The position numbers and the translations under genes were made by a program. This document shows, in pieces, positions 17,256 to 27,900 of a stretch of DNA of 64,000 nucleotides. The stretch lies in NCBI RefSeq assembly GCF_964273065.1, contig NZ_OZ186815.1:1302001-1366000 (forward strand), in the 5' to 3' direction. The notes beneath the pieces were generated by a model. The model did not search any database and was not told the DNA's origin. It worked only from the letters and a program-made list of their open reading frames with translations. The first letter of the stretch is position 1, and each line of letters starts with the position of its first letter. This stretch comes from Nocardiopsis dassonvillei_B (GTDB lineage Bacteria > Actinomycetota > Actinomycetes > Streptosporangiales > Streptosporangiaceae).

Positions 17256-17816
17256 TCAGGCTGCCGGTGCGGCGGTGGTCCAGGGGTTGTCGGTCAGGTC
17301 ATAGGCGAGGAAGAACCACACCTGTCGGTGGTCGGCGATGCCGTTGTCGCCCCAGGAGGTGGCCAGGGCGTCCACCAGGGCCAGGCCTCGCCCGGATTCG
17401 GCGGTGGTGTCCAGGCCGGCCGGGTCGGCGATCAGGTGGTCGCGCCGCCCGGCGGGGGTGGTGCGCCCGTCCGGGTGACCCTGGTCGATACAGGTCAGGT
17501 GCAGGCCGGTGCGGCGCCGCTCGCAGCGCAGCGTGAAGGCGCCGAACGGCCGCCCCGAGCGGGAGTGGGTGAGCGCGTTCGCGGCCGGCTCCGAACCGAG
17601 CAGAGTGAACAGGTACCGGTGGTCGGTGTCGCGTTCGGCGGCGCTGGTGCCCAGGAACGCGCGGACCAGCGGCATCAACTGCGGCGAGGATCCGAACTCA
17701 TAGGAGCGGACCTTGTAGTGCGGCCGGTGGGCATGGGGTTTGCAGTAATGGCGGCACCGCCGCGGCACCAGCTCCCCCAGGGGGAGGGTCACCTCAGGCA
17801 ACGGAGGCATCGGCAT
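17256..17816 (-). CDS. HATPase-fold ATP-binding protein (anti-sigma/RsbW-like)
   Basis: A 186-aa protein with the core of the GHKL ATPase fold used by anti-sigma-factor kinases. The N-box region is FTLLGSEPAANALTHSRSG (the E..xN motif with Glu and Asn), followed by the G1-type segment LTCIDQGHPDGR and the G2 segment ESGRGLALVDALATSWG. Proteins of this type in actinomycetes sit next to XRE/DUF5753 and DUF397 genes, as here, and are thought to regulate differentiation or sigma factors. The start (17816, alternative ATG 17810) shares the CATG of the divergent XRE gene. His/Cys-rich residues 15-30 could bind metal, which is uncertain. Confidence 0.78.
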   Translation of the reverse strand: MPMPPLPEVTLPLGELVPRRCRHYCKPHAHRPHYKVRSYEFGSSPQLMPLVRAFLGTSAAERDTDHRYLFTLLGSEPAANALTHSRSGRPFGAFTLRCERRRTGLHLTCIDQGHPDGRTTPAGRRDHLIADPAGLDTTAESGRGLALVDALATSWGDNGIADHRQVWFFLAYDLTDNPWTTAAPAA

Positions 17817-18564
17817 GGGCAGGTCCAACCTGAGCAAGATCGAACAGGCCGAGTCCAGGACCGTCTCCTCAGCCACCCTCGACAAGCTCTTGGACCTGTA
17901 CGGCGTGGACGACCCCGCCGTCCGAGCCTCCCTACACGAGCTGGCCAAGCTCGCCGGGGAGAAGGGCTGGTGGGTCCGGTACAAGGACCTCATGCCGCAG
18001 ATGCTCGCCGATTTCGAGGCCGAGGCGTGCCCTGCGCACCTACGAAGCCCAGGTGATTCCGGGTCTACTGCAAACCCCCGCCTACGCCGACGCGATCTTT
18101 CGCGCCAACCAAATCCGCGAGGAGACGAGATCGCCCAACGGGTAGCCGTCCGCATCAAACGCCAGGAGATCCTGCACCGGGTCGACCCGCCCACCTACAT
18201 GGCGATCCTGGACGAGGCCGTCCTGCACCGCCGGCTCGGATCGCCCGAGGTGATGCGTGAGCAGCTACGCCACCTGGTGCACCTGGCCGCCCGGCACAAT
18301 ATCGACCTCTACGTGCTGCCGTTCTCCGCCGGAGCCCACCCCGCCACCGAGGGAAGCTTTGTGGTCATGGATTTCCTCGACCCCAGGGACGCCAGCATCG
18401 CCTATCTGGAAACACCCGTCACTAGCATGTATCCGGAAGAAGACCGTCAGGTCCGACTGTTCAACGACATGTTCGGCAGCGCGCAGAGCTGTTCGATGAC
18501 CGCTGCGCAGTCCCTGACATTCATCGACCGCCGTCTCCACGACCTAGAAGAGTGGCTACAGTGA
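17815..18564 (+). pseudogene. XRE/DUF5753 regulator, 5'-truncated with compensating frameshifts
   Basis: The frame reads through, but its parts are abnormal. The N-terminus starts inside the helix-turn-helix (MGRSNLSKIEQAE), so the first helices are missing. Then between about 18030 and 18116 the reading frame is wrong. In the next frame that stretch encodes ALRTYEAQVIPGLLQTPAYA and DAIFRANQIREETRSPNG, the conserved entry of the DUF5753 domain, and ends in a TAG. The original frame resumes correctly with DEIAQRVAVRIKRQEIL and the rest of DUF5753. Two opposite one-base changes explain this. It is either non-functional or the sequence has two indels. It overlaps DUF397 by GTGA, the usual arrangement for this regulator pair. 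Confidence 0.7.
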
Positions 18565-18812
18565 CCGACCAGATGGTGTGGCGCAAGAGCAGCTACAGCG
18601 GTGTCAACGGCAATTGCGTCGAGGTCGCACACCTTCCCCCGGACTTCCGGAAGAGCAGTCACAGCGGCCAAGGGCCTGACTGCGTGGAGGTCGCGGACCT
18701 GCCCTGCGGGGCTGCCGTCCGGGACTCCAAGCAGCCGGCCGCCAGGCACCTTCCTTTTTCCTCCCCCGAGTGGACCGCCTTCCTCGCCTCCGCCCGCACC
18801 TCGCAGCCGTGA
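18561..18812 (+). CDS. DUF397 protein with a duplicated motif
   Basis: An 83-aa protein. DUF397 normally has one W/F-R-K-S-S-x-S-G...N/D-C-V-E-V-A motif. This one has two in tandem: WRKSSYSGVNGNCVEVAHLP then FRKSSHSGQGPDCVEVADLP, followed by VRDSK and the WTAFLASAR tail. DUF397 proteins are small partners of XRE/DUF5753 regulators in actinomycetes (BldB/WhiJ-type systems) and lack enzymatic motifs. I chose the GTG at 18561, whose GTGA overlap with the XRE stop implies coupling. An in-frame GTG at 18552 is the alternative. Confidence 0.8.
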   Translation: MTDQMVWRKSSYSGVNGNCVEVAHLPPDFRKSSHSGQGPDCVEVADLPCGAAVRDSKQPAARHLPFSSPEWTAFLASARTSQP

Positions 18813-18937
18813 TCCACGAACTGCCCGAGTCAGCGTCCCGTGTCCCGACCGGACGTTGGTGTTTTCGCAGCATGTTCACTTCGGGGAAGGCATGTTGTAC
18901 TCGCGCCCGACCACGACGCCCCCGGAAAGACACTGCT

Positions 18938-19236
18938 ATGACCGCCACCACGCGCCTCCGCACCCACACCGTTCGTGAGGGCCTGCCCGACGAGTGAGTC
19001 CGGCGCTGGAAGAGGAGATCGTTCCGCTACTCCTGGAGTTCGGGCTCTCCCTCGGCGGCGCCTGGATCGGCCGGGAGCGCGGCCACTTCGTCTGGGAGAT
19101 CTCCTATGACGGCCCCGAGGGCTTCGCCGAGCACAACCGCGCCTACTGGGACTCCCCCGAACGGGAGGCCATGGCCCTGGACCCGAAGGACTACCTGGTC
19201 TCCACCGAGATCCTTGAGGTCACCCGGGTCCACTGA
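18938..19236 (+). pseudogene. NIPSNAP-like protein gene split by a frameshift
   Basis: ATG at 18938 (GGAAAG upstream) opens MTATTRLRTHTVREGLPDE and then meets TGA at 18995-18997. The rest of the domain is in another frame: LEEEIVPLLLEFGLSL, GAWIGRERGHFVWEISYDG, PEGFAEHNRAYWDSPE, ending at 19236. Adding one G at about 18996 joins them as LPDEWSPALEEEIVPL. This is the small alpha/beta-barrel NIPSNAP-type domain common in actinomycetes. The function of such single-domain proteins is not established. The C-terminal 80 residues could still be made from an internal ATG at 18994. It is either decayed or a sequence error. Confidence 0.65.
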
Positions 19237-19320
19237 CCCCGCACCCGCCCCTCCTCCTCGCCGACCGTGAGCAGGTGCGTACGACTCCCCTCTGAGGCCC
19301 GGACCCCGAAGGTACGCCGC
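19220..19320 (+). other. Degenerate copy of a sequence also found at 47.1 kb
   Basis: This stretch shares 14 identical bases (TCACCCGGGTCCAC) and then a diverged but alignable ~85 nt with 47094-47183. Translated, it gives PLLLADREQVRTTPL then a stop, against FLLTDRGQVRAELL at 47 kb. Both look like remnants of the 3' part of the same gene family. The family is not recognised. Confidence 0.45.
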
Positions 19321-19442
19321 CGCCCCGCGCGGCACAGGCGCCCGTGTTCCGCTCCGGTCGCCGGTCAGACCCACCGGGGCTGCCTGCGCAGCGGTTCAGC
19401 AGGCGCTGTCTCCGGGCGGGCAGCCTTACGCCGAACACAGAC

Positions 19443-19483
19443 GGCGGCGGTGGCCGGGGAACCGCTCCCCGGCCACCGCCGCC
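19443..19483 (-). terminator. Strong terminator hairpin of the four-gene helicase/methylase operon
   Basis: A perfect 17-bp stem (GGCGGCGGTGGCCGGGG and its complement) with a 7-nt loop, 12 nt beyond the stop of the RelE/UvrD helicase gene. It is the strongest hairpin in the window and a likely end for the operon starting at 36531. Confidence 0.8.
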
Positions 19484-19495
19484 GGCGCCTTCATC

Positions 19496-21940
19496 TCAGA
19501 GCAGGGCGCCCGGGGGCTTGAACAGGCCATCGCCCATTCCGCCCTCCGATTCCTCTTCCACCGCTCCGGCCGCGACCCGGGCCGCGGCGGCGTCCCTCGT
19601 TCCCGCCTCGAGCGCACGCGCGGGCAGCAGTACGCTCGGCTCCCCGTGCCAGGACACCGTCAGCGAGTCCCTGGCGCGGGTGGACGCCACGAACAGCAGC
19701 GACCGCGCCTTCTGCACCTCCTGCCGGTACCGCGGCGCGTCGACCTCCCGCAGCCGTTCCTTGTCCGCGCGCGGCACCAGCCCGTCGCTCACCGCCGCGA
19801 TCGCCATGTGCTGGTATTCCAGCCCCTTGAACCGGTGCAGCGTCCCCACGTGCACCGCGTCCTCGAACCCCGGGGGCGCGCCCTCCTTGCCCAGCGCGGC
19901 GGCCCGCACCCCCGCCTTCCCCAGAGCCCACTGGACGTCGTTGACCTCGTTCTTGGTGGGCGCGGCCACCGCGATCGACGGCACGGTCCCCTCCGGCGCG
20001 TTCTTCAGCAGGTCCCGGGCCCAGGCACCGATGGCCTCGCACTCGGCCGCCCAGGTCGGGCTGCTCCGGAACGTGGGCCTCGGGCCGCGCAGCACCGACC
20101 GGTACCCGTCCAGAGTGTCGACGCCCTCGTCCAGGTCGTCCCAGCTCTCGTCGCCCAGCAGCCCCAGAGCCGACCCCAGGATCTCCCGGGTGGTGCGGTA
20201 GCTGAGCGTCAGCTTGGACGAGCGTCCCCTGATGTCGATGCCGAGCGCACCCAGCGAGACCCGGTTGTCGTAGATCCGCTGGTGGGTGTCGCCGACCAGG
20301 AAGATGTCGTTCTCCGTCCGGTCCACCACTGCCCGCAGCAGGCTCCAGTGCGCCGAGCTCAGGTCCTGGGCCTCGTCCACGACCACGTGCTCGTAGCGGT
20401 GCCGCAGCGTGAAGTACGACTGCTCCTGACGGTGCAGCATCTGCCCGCCCTTGTCGGACTCCCGCCTGCGGTTCTCCTCGATCTTGGCGGCCCGTTCGGC
20501 CTCCACCTGGGCGGCGGCCTCGGCGATCTGGCGGTAGGTCCACACGCCCTTCTCCTCCAGGCGCATGGCCAGCCGCTCCACCAGCTGCCAGATCTCGGCG
20601 CGCTGCGCCCGGCTGATCCGCTGTCCGCGCCCGGCCCGGCGGGCCCGGAAGTACTCGCCCCGGGAGCGGATGCCCTGGCCGAGGATGACCTGGTTCCACT
20701 CGTCGTCGAGGAACTCGGCGCTCCACCGCTGCTCTCCCAGCTCGACCAGCATGCTCCGCCACTCGCGCAGCACCTGGTCGTCGCCGATGGGACTGCGGCC
20801 CCGCCCGCCCCGGCCGCTCTCGTTGACGATCCGCACCGAGAGCTTGTCGATGTTGAGGATGTCGACCCGGTCGACGACCTCCTGGCCGGCCAGGTCCAGC
20901 AGGCGGTGGCGCAGGTCGGCGGCGAGATTGGTGTTGTAGGTGGTGAGCAGGACCGCCTTGTTCCGCCCCGGGGGCAGCTGCTCGACGAGGTGCTTGACCC
21001 GGTGCAGGGCGACGATGGTCTTGCCGGTCCCCGGGCCGCCGCTGACGCGGGCCGGGCCGCGGTAGTGGCGCTTGACCAGCTTCCTCTGGGTGGGGTGCAG
21101 GAACACCTTCCATGCGGCGAAGTCGTCCTCCAGGACCTCGCGCAGGTCGGTGTCGGAGGTGGTGACCCGGGTGGTGGATCGGGCGAGCGCGGCCGAGAAG
21201 TCGGTGGTGTCGACAGGGTTCTCGGCCGCGACCGGCCGGGTGATCTCGGCCATCACCTGGTCGAAGGTCTGCCCGTCGGCGAGTGCGAGCAGCACCTCCT
21301 CGGTGTGCGCGGGGGCGCCGTAGACCAGCTTCAGCAGCCGACCCTCGCTGGTCACGGACAGGGCCTCGTCGATCAGGCCCTCGGCGACGCCGAGCTCGCG
21401 GAGCTGGTCGGCGGTGTAGTCGGCGAAGATCGGGACCCCGAACCCGGACTCCTGTTCGGGTTCCGGTTCCGCCTGCGGGGTCGGCTCCGGCGCGGGCCGC
21501 GGTTCCGGGGTGGCGGAGGGTTCCGCGCTCTCGACCGCCTCGGCGGTCTCCACCGCCTCCTCCGCGGCCGGGGGCGCCTCCTCGGTCACCTCCCGGGACT
21601 CGACGATGCCGAAGATCTCCAGCGCACCGGTGACCTTGTTGACCTCGTACCGGAACCGGTCGAGGTGGTCGTACACGTGCTGTCGCGCCCTCACCCCGAC
21701 GAGGATGTAGTCGCTGTCGCCCACGTGAAACAGCAGCGCCCGGTAGTCCTTGTTCACCCGGGCCGAGTACAGCCGGTCATGGCCTTCGAGCGCCTTGAAC
21801 CGCAGTCCGGTCCCGTGGGGGTTCTCCCGGAACTTGTACTGGAAGTCGTAGAGGGCCCCCTTGACGTTCTGGGGGAGTTTGCGGATCTCCTTGCCGGCCT
21901 TGTCCAGCAGCCGCAGTGTGGTCTTGCCCTGCACGCTCAT
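19496..21940 (-). CDS. RelE-fold domain fused to UvrD-type SF1 helicase
   Basis: An 814-aa protein. Residues about 8-100 (LDKAGKEIRKLPQNV, KALEGHDRLYSARVNKDYRA, YILVGVRARQHVYDHL) have the RelE/ParE mRNA-interferase fold. A Pro/Glu/Ala-rich linker runs from about 115 to 165. The helicase has Walker A GGPGTGKT (301-308), Walker B VVVDEAQD (about 519-526), GDTHQRIY, TLSYRTTREI, HRFKGLEYQHM (about 702-712) and FVASTRARD. A longer frame reaches 22054 with a Gly/Asp-only extension that overlaps the upstream gene. The ATG at 21940 is preferred because it starts the folded domain. It is the last gene of the defence operon, 49 nt after the DUF1998 helicase. Role inferred: DNA unwinding in anti-phage defence. 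The toxin-like domain could be an effector or only a binding module. Confidence 0.83.
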   Translation of the reverse strand: MSVQGKTTLRLLDKAGKEIRKLPQNVKGALYDFQYKFRENPHGTGLRFKALEGHDRLYSARVNKDYRALLFHVGDSDYILVGVRARQHVYDHLDRFRYEVNKVTGALEIFGIVESREVTEEAPPAAEEAVETAEAVESAEPSATPEPRPAPEPTPQAEPEPEQESGFGVPIFADYTADQLRELGVAEGLIDEALSVTSEGRLLKLVYGAPAHTEEVLLALADGQTFDQVMAEITRPVAAENPVDTTDFSAALARSTTRVTTSDTDLREVLEDDFAAWKVFLHPTQRKLVKRHYRGPARVSGGPGTGKTIVALHRVKHLVEQLPPGRNKAVLLTTYNTNLAADLRHRLLDLAGQEVVDRVDILNIDKLSVRIVNESGRGGRGRSPIGDDQVLREWRSMLVELGEQRWSAEFLDDEWNQVILGQGIRSRGEYFRARRAGRGQRISRAQRAEIWQLVERLAMRLEEKGVWTYRQIAEAAAQVEAERAAKIEENRRRESDKGGQMLHRQEQSYFTLRHRYEHVVVDEAQDLSSAHWSLLRAVVDRTENDIFLVGDTHQRIYDNRVSLGALGIDIRGRSSKLTLSYRTTREILGSALGLLGDESWDDLDEGVDTLDGYRSVLRGPRPTFRSSPTWAAECEAIGAWARDLLKNAPEGTVPSIAVAAPTKNEVNDVQWALGKAGVRAAALGKEGAPPGFEDAVHVGTLHRFKGLEYQHMAIAAVSDGLVPRADKERLREVDAPRYRQEVQKARSLLFVASTRARDSLTVSWHGEPSVLLPARALEAGTRDAAAARVAAGAVEEESEGGMGDGLFKPPGALL

Positions 21941-21989
21941 CCCTTCGCCACCGTCGTCGGCGCCGTCATCGCCGTCGTCTTCGTCGCCG

Positions 21990-24900
21990 TCATCCGCGCC
22001 GCTCCCCGCCGGTCGGGGTCGGCGTTCCCTCCTCGGCCGCATCGGCAGCGGCACCGGTCAGTATCCGGAGCAGCTCGGACACTTCCCACCCGGTGGCCTC
22101 CCGGACGTCCCAGCCCTGGGCGGCGTACGCCTCGCCGCCGCGCTCGCGGTCCTCCTCGCCCACCAGGTCGGCGGGCAGCACGACGGCCGCTCTGTGGTCC
22201 GGCCAGGCCAGCTCGGCGGGCCATAGGCCGCCGTGGAGCTCGTAGCCGACCTCGGGCACCGGGGCTCCGCCCAGAGCGAGGGCCTCGGCCAGTTCCACCA
22301 GGCCGGGGGCCTCGGTGTCCACCAGTCCGAGCGCCTCCGTCCAGGCCGGGGGGACCTCCACGGCCGCGGGCTCCCCGGTGTGGGAACCTCCGGTGGAGGA
22401 GGTGACCAGGACCGGTGTGACCGTGTCGGACACGGTGCGGGTGAGGCGGGTGGCGGCCAGGGTGTCGCCGAACAGCTCTTCCTTCTCCCGCTCGTCCATG
22501 GGCCGCTGGAAGACGCTCTCGTCCAGGCCGACACCGCCGAAGGCGGCGAGCGCGGCGGCATCGAAGGCGCCCAGTCCGCTCAGGGCGAACTGGCCGCCGT
22601 CCATACCCTGCGCGGACAGGAACTGGAGCAGGTTGCCCCAGTACAGCCATGCCTTCCATCGCCGCCTGTGCGCCTTCTCGTCGGCGGTGATGACCTCGTT
22701 CCGGTCATCGAGGACCACGAACCCGCTCGGCACCAATGAGAAACGGGTACGAACCGCCAGCACCCGGCAGCCCGCGTCGTCGTCGCCGCGCAGGATCGCG
22801 CAGTCCCCGCCCTTGACCGGTGCGGGCATCGCGTCTCCTGCGAGGATGTCGGCGACGCGCGGGGCGAGCACGGCGGCGCTGCCCCTCGCCTGTTCGACGC
22901 CGGGGAACCCGCCGACCCCGAACACCGCCGCCGCCACCCGCGTGCCCCACGCCCCGTCGTCGGGGTCGGTGAGGTAGTCCAGCAGCATGCGCGCGGGGCT
23001 GACCCACACCCGCCGCTCCAGGTCCCGGGGGTCGCCGCCGGCGGCCAGCTTGCGGAACGCCTGCTGGGCGACCATCCGCCCCTTGGCCCCGTAGGGCTCC
23101 CACACGGGTGCGTCGAAGGACTTCTTGTCCTCCAGGACGTCCATGTCGTCCCAGGTGAGCTGGAAGACCGTGATTCCGTGGGCGCGCAGCCGGGCCCGCT
23201 TGTCCGCGTCCCCGGCGATCCGGTTGTGCTTGCGGGAGGCGTGGTACTCGTACCCGTCCAGGTAGACGGCCACCTGGTGGCCGCCGCCGTCGAGTCTGCG
23301 GAACACCGCGTCGGGGCGGGTGCCGTCGATGGTGTTCTGGAGGACGACCTCCCACTTGAGGATGCCGTGCCGCTCGGTGTCCAGGCGCAGCAGACCCTTC
23401 TTGCGGCCCTTCTCCTCCCCCTCCCTCCGGAAGGAGCGGTTCTCGTCCCCGGCGGCCCAGCGCTCCAGCGCCCGAAGGAACCGGCCTTCCAGCTCGCTCT
23501 CCACTTGGTCCCACAGGGAGATGAGCCCGGTGTGGGCGACGCTGTCGGTACGCCAGTCGTCGAGCAGGTCGTCGAGCATCTCCTTGGCGATGAGCCGGTC
23601 CGCCAGCGGGAACTCGCGGTCCTCGTCCACGTGGGCGAGCAGGCAGCGGTGGCAGGCGGCCCGGTTCGACAACTCCTCGCCGCAGGTGCAGTCCTGGAGG
23701 GCCTCGCGGGCGGCGGTGAGGACGGCGTGGATGCCCTCGGCCCCGGATCGGGGGTCGAGGTAGCCGCTGCCGCCGGGCAGGGTGTCGTAGACGACCAGGT
23801 AGCGGCGCCGGTGGCCGGTCTGCTCGTCGGGCATGGTGGCGATGACGGCGTCCAGGTGGTCCAGGGCGCCGCCGTACACGCGCGCGAAGCCGGCCATGAG
23901 CGCGGCCTTGAAGCTGACCATCCGCTCGGCGGTGTGCACGGTGGCGACGGGCAGCAGGATGCGCAGCGCCTCAGTGTGCAGGGTGTGCGCCAGGATCAGC
24001 GGGACGTGGTCGACGGCGTCGCCGCGCCGCTGCGGGCACCAGGGCCGGTGGTAGCCGGGCCGGGCGTCGTAGCGGCTGCCGAGCAGGTCGCTGACGGGTT
24101 CGGTGGGGTCGTCGGGAGTGGCGCCGCCGCAGGACCGGCACACCTGGAACGGGTTGACCGGCAACTGCTCCCCGGCGAAGGCGACCTGGGCGGCCCGGCT
24201 CCCGGCCCGCTGTCGGCCCAGGTTGAAGTGGCGCACCACCGCGTCGCGGGTGAACTCCACACCGAACGTCTTGGCCGCGTGCCGCCACGCCCCCGGGGCG
24301 ATCTTGTCCTGGGGGATGTCCACGGCCACCGCCACCTGGTAGAACTCCCGGCGGCGGTCGTCGTGGTCGTCGCGGATGAGGGCGTCGTCGCGGCGGTCGC
24401 GGGCGCGCACCCGGGTGGGTTCGAGCACCTGGTGCAGGCAGCTGTGGTCGCCGATGAACGGGTCGCCGCAGCGCGGGCAGGGCGAGGTGTCGTTGGCGGC
24501 GTTGGAGGTGCGCACGTAGCCGCAGCCGGGGCAGACCCGCCAGGGGTGGAAGGCCTGCCGGGCACGGGAGCCGATGTCCAGGCCGTCCACGGTGTGCTGG
24601 AAGCCGCGCACGTAGTAGTGGTTGCCGGGGGCCAATTCGGTGAGGGCGACCCGGGCGGGCCGCTTGTACTCGCGCACCTCGGAGCGGTGGACGCGGTCGC
24701 CGTCGGGGCCCTCCTCGTCCCAGGTGAGGGTGGCCTCCAGTTCGGTGGCGCCGTCGATGAGGGAGTAATTGGGCAGCACCCCGTGCTCGACCAGGGCGCC
24801 GTGGGCTGCGGTACGGCCGATCTCGCCGATGCGCCGCTGCACGGCGGCGCGCTCGGCCTGGAGTTCGCGGCGGCGGCGCTTCTGGACGGGGTCGGACTCC

Positions 24901-27900
24901 ACCTGGCCCAGGCGTCGGATCTCCTCGCCGACCACGTCGACGCGTTCGCGCAGGTCGGCGAGGCGTTCGTGCCAAGCCTGCTCGACCAGGTCGATCTTCT
25001 CCTTGATGCCGACGGCGGCGAAGTCCCGCAGCCGTCCGGCGGCCACGTCGTCCACTCCCTGCCCCGCCCCGGTGAACAGGGCGAGGAAGCCCTCCACCAC
25101 ATGGGGGCCGTGGGACAGGGCCGCGGAGGTGAACCCGCGCAACCACCCCAGCTCGCCGAACAGGTCGGCGGCGCGGCCGGGCAGCGCGGGCACACCGGGC
25201 AGCTCGCCGCGGGCGGCCAGGTCGAGCAGGTGGGCGACGTACTGGCGGCGCAGGATCTCCACCGCAGAGGGGAAGCTGCCGGGCGGTTCGATGCGCCCGG
25301 CGATCATGTCGAGGGGCTCTTGCAGGTAGTAGCGTTCGCGGGCGCGGCGGCCGACGATGGTGAGCAGGAAGGCGTTCCCGGCGTTGCGGCCGGTGCGTCC
25401 GGCCCGGCCGGCGCGCTGCACGTAGTTGGCGGGGCCGTGCGGGAGCGAGGCGAGGATGACGGCGGACAGGTCGCCGATGTCGATGCCCAGTTCCAGGGTG
25501 GGGGTGGCCGACAGGACGTTGGGGTCGTTGTACCGCTCCCCCTCCTTGAAGGCCTTCTCCACGCGTTCGCGCTGGGCTCGGGTGAGCTGCCCGGTGTGCT
25601 CTGCGGCGGTGATCCGGAACGGGTCGGCGTACAGGTACAGCTTGCGGTAGTAGTCGTTGCGGAACCGCGGGTCCTCGTCGACGCCCAGGGTGCCGCCGCA
25701 GCGGTAGCGGGGGCAACGGGCCCGCTCCCAGTCGGCCTGGTGCTCCACGGGCACGGTCTGGCGCCAGTTGCACACCGGGCAGCTCAGCCCGGCCTGGGGC
25801 GCGGTGTCGGCGTGCACGCCCTGGACGCTGATGTGCCCGGGGGTGAACCCGTAGACGCGGGTGGTGTTGTCGTCGGTGGAGAACCGGCCGATGACGCCCT
25901 CGTCGTGCAGCATCTCCAGCAGGCGGCCCAGGTAGCGGGTGGCGTCGTCGGCGGACACGCCCAGGCAGCGGGTGGTCCAGTCCTGGTACCAGGTGCCCTT
26001 TCCGGCGATGGAGTCGAACTCGCTGTTCTTCTTGGGCCGGTCCAGTAGGAAGCGCGGCGCGGGCAGCGCGGCCCCGCCCCAGGGCTTGGGGAAGGCGGGC
26101 ATGCCGTCGGGGCGCTTGCCCCAGATGGTGCCGTAGCGCTTGGTCCCGGCGCAGGCGATCCACTTCTCCAGCCAGTGGTGGCTGATACCGCCGCGGGTGC
26201 GGACCCGGTCCAGCAGGCCGCGCAGGTAGCCGCGGAACACGGCGGTGTCGGGCACCCCGGTCAGCGCCTCGTTACCGTGCAGGAGCAGGTCGCGGGCGAG
26301 CCCGGCGATCCGGTCGGCGTCCCCGGGCCGGTCGGGGTCGCCCAGGCGCACGTGCGCTGCGGCGGTGCGGGTGAGTTCGAGGGTGCGGCCCTGGCGGGAG
26401 CGGAGCCCGAACTCCATGACGGCGGTGAAGGCGAGGCGTTCGCCGACCATCGTCCACTGTTTGTCGGTGCCGGTGCTCGTCCCGGAGAGGAGTTCGTCGA
26501 TGCCCGGCTGGTCGTGGAGGTCGGGCGGGACCACGCAGGCCAGGAAGGCCGGGTCGTCGGCGCGTTCGACGGTGTCGGCGATGAGGTCGTTGAGGTCCTG
26601 GGCGAGCAGCGGGACCTTGTCGGTGAACTCGCGCCCTGTGTGGTCGGTGTCGGGGACGTCGGTGTAGAGCCGCTCGGCGAGCAGGGCGCGCGCCGAGAAG
26701 GTGTAGGAGCGGTTGGAGACGAACCCGGCCCGGTGGGCGGCGTCCTGCACCGAGTCGCTGAAGATCAGCGTCTTGGCCTTCGTGCCGCCGCGGGAGAGCT
26801 GGCCGCCGGTGAACAGCTCGGTGACGGCCACCGAGGCCAGGGCCGCCAGGCCCGAACCGAGGAACCGGGTGCCCTGGTCGGCGTCGCAGACGGGGCAGCG
26901 GTCGTTCTCGGCGTCGCGGAACGCCTCCTTGTCGTGGCGCACGTCGGTGAGGACGAACACCCCGTCGAGCTCCCCGGCGCTGTAGGCGGCGATGTCGGCG
27001 GGGGTGACCGGCCGGACGTGGGTGCCGGAAGAGTGCAGGACCCGCACCGTCTGGTCGGCGGTGGTCTCCGTCGCCTCCTTGAGGGTGGCGTGCATGAGCG
27101 GGCGCAGGTACCGCTTCTCGGTGACGGCCTTGTGGTAGATCTTCTCCGGCTGGGACACCAGGTCGCTGGGGGTGGACTCGGGCGAGACCGCCGCCCAGCC
27201 GGACCGGCCGCAGTGGCGGCAGTACACGGCGGGCAGGTGGGCGCGGCCCAGGGTGCCGGTGACGGTCTCACCGCCGGCGGGGGCGGCGGCCTCGCCGTGC
27301 CAGGTGAACGCGGGGCGATCGGAGACCGCGCGTAGCAGCCGGGAGACGGAGCGGACCCACAGGTGGGTCTCGACGGTGACCAGCGGGCGGTCGCGCTCCC
27401 CGTCGGGGACGTCGGGGTCGCGGGCGATGGAGAGCAGGGCGACGTAGCGGGACAGCGCCTCGGCGGTGAGCTCCGGGGTGCCGCGCAGGGCGCGGCCCCA
27501 GTCATAGGCGCCGTGGCGGGGCAGGCCCTCCAGGACCTCGTCCAGGGAGCGGACGGTGCCGTCGAGGATCTCCAGGACGGCGCGGGTGAGGATGTGCTTG
27601 CGGAGCAGGTCGCCGAGCTGCCTGGGGGTGAGGTCGTCGCGTTCGGTGAAGGCCCGCATGACGGGCTTCATCGCGTCGGGGTCGCTGTGCGGGTCGGGGA
27701 GATTGGCGACCCGGACGGGGTTGGGGAGGGGGAGGCCGTAGTCGAGTTCGTCCATGAACTCGTCGAGGTCGAGGCGATCCTCCCCGACGACGGAGTCCGG
27801 GCCGAAGTCCGTGGCGAAGACGGTGGCGGCGACCTCGCGGATGGCCCGGCCGGGGTCAGAGTCCTCAGTATCGTCCTGGCCGAGGGTGGCACTGGTGGCC

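Noticed and set aside
21941..22054. Upstream extension of the RelE/UvrD protein (Gly/Asp-rich)
   Set aside because: Overlaps the preceding gene by 65 nt, is low-complexity and lacks a ribosome site. The folded domain starts at 21940.
23178..26048. 956-aa plus-strand frame inside the giant helicase
   Set aside because: Shadow frame rich in Gly, Val and Ala with no motifs. The minus strand has full helicase motifs.
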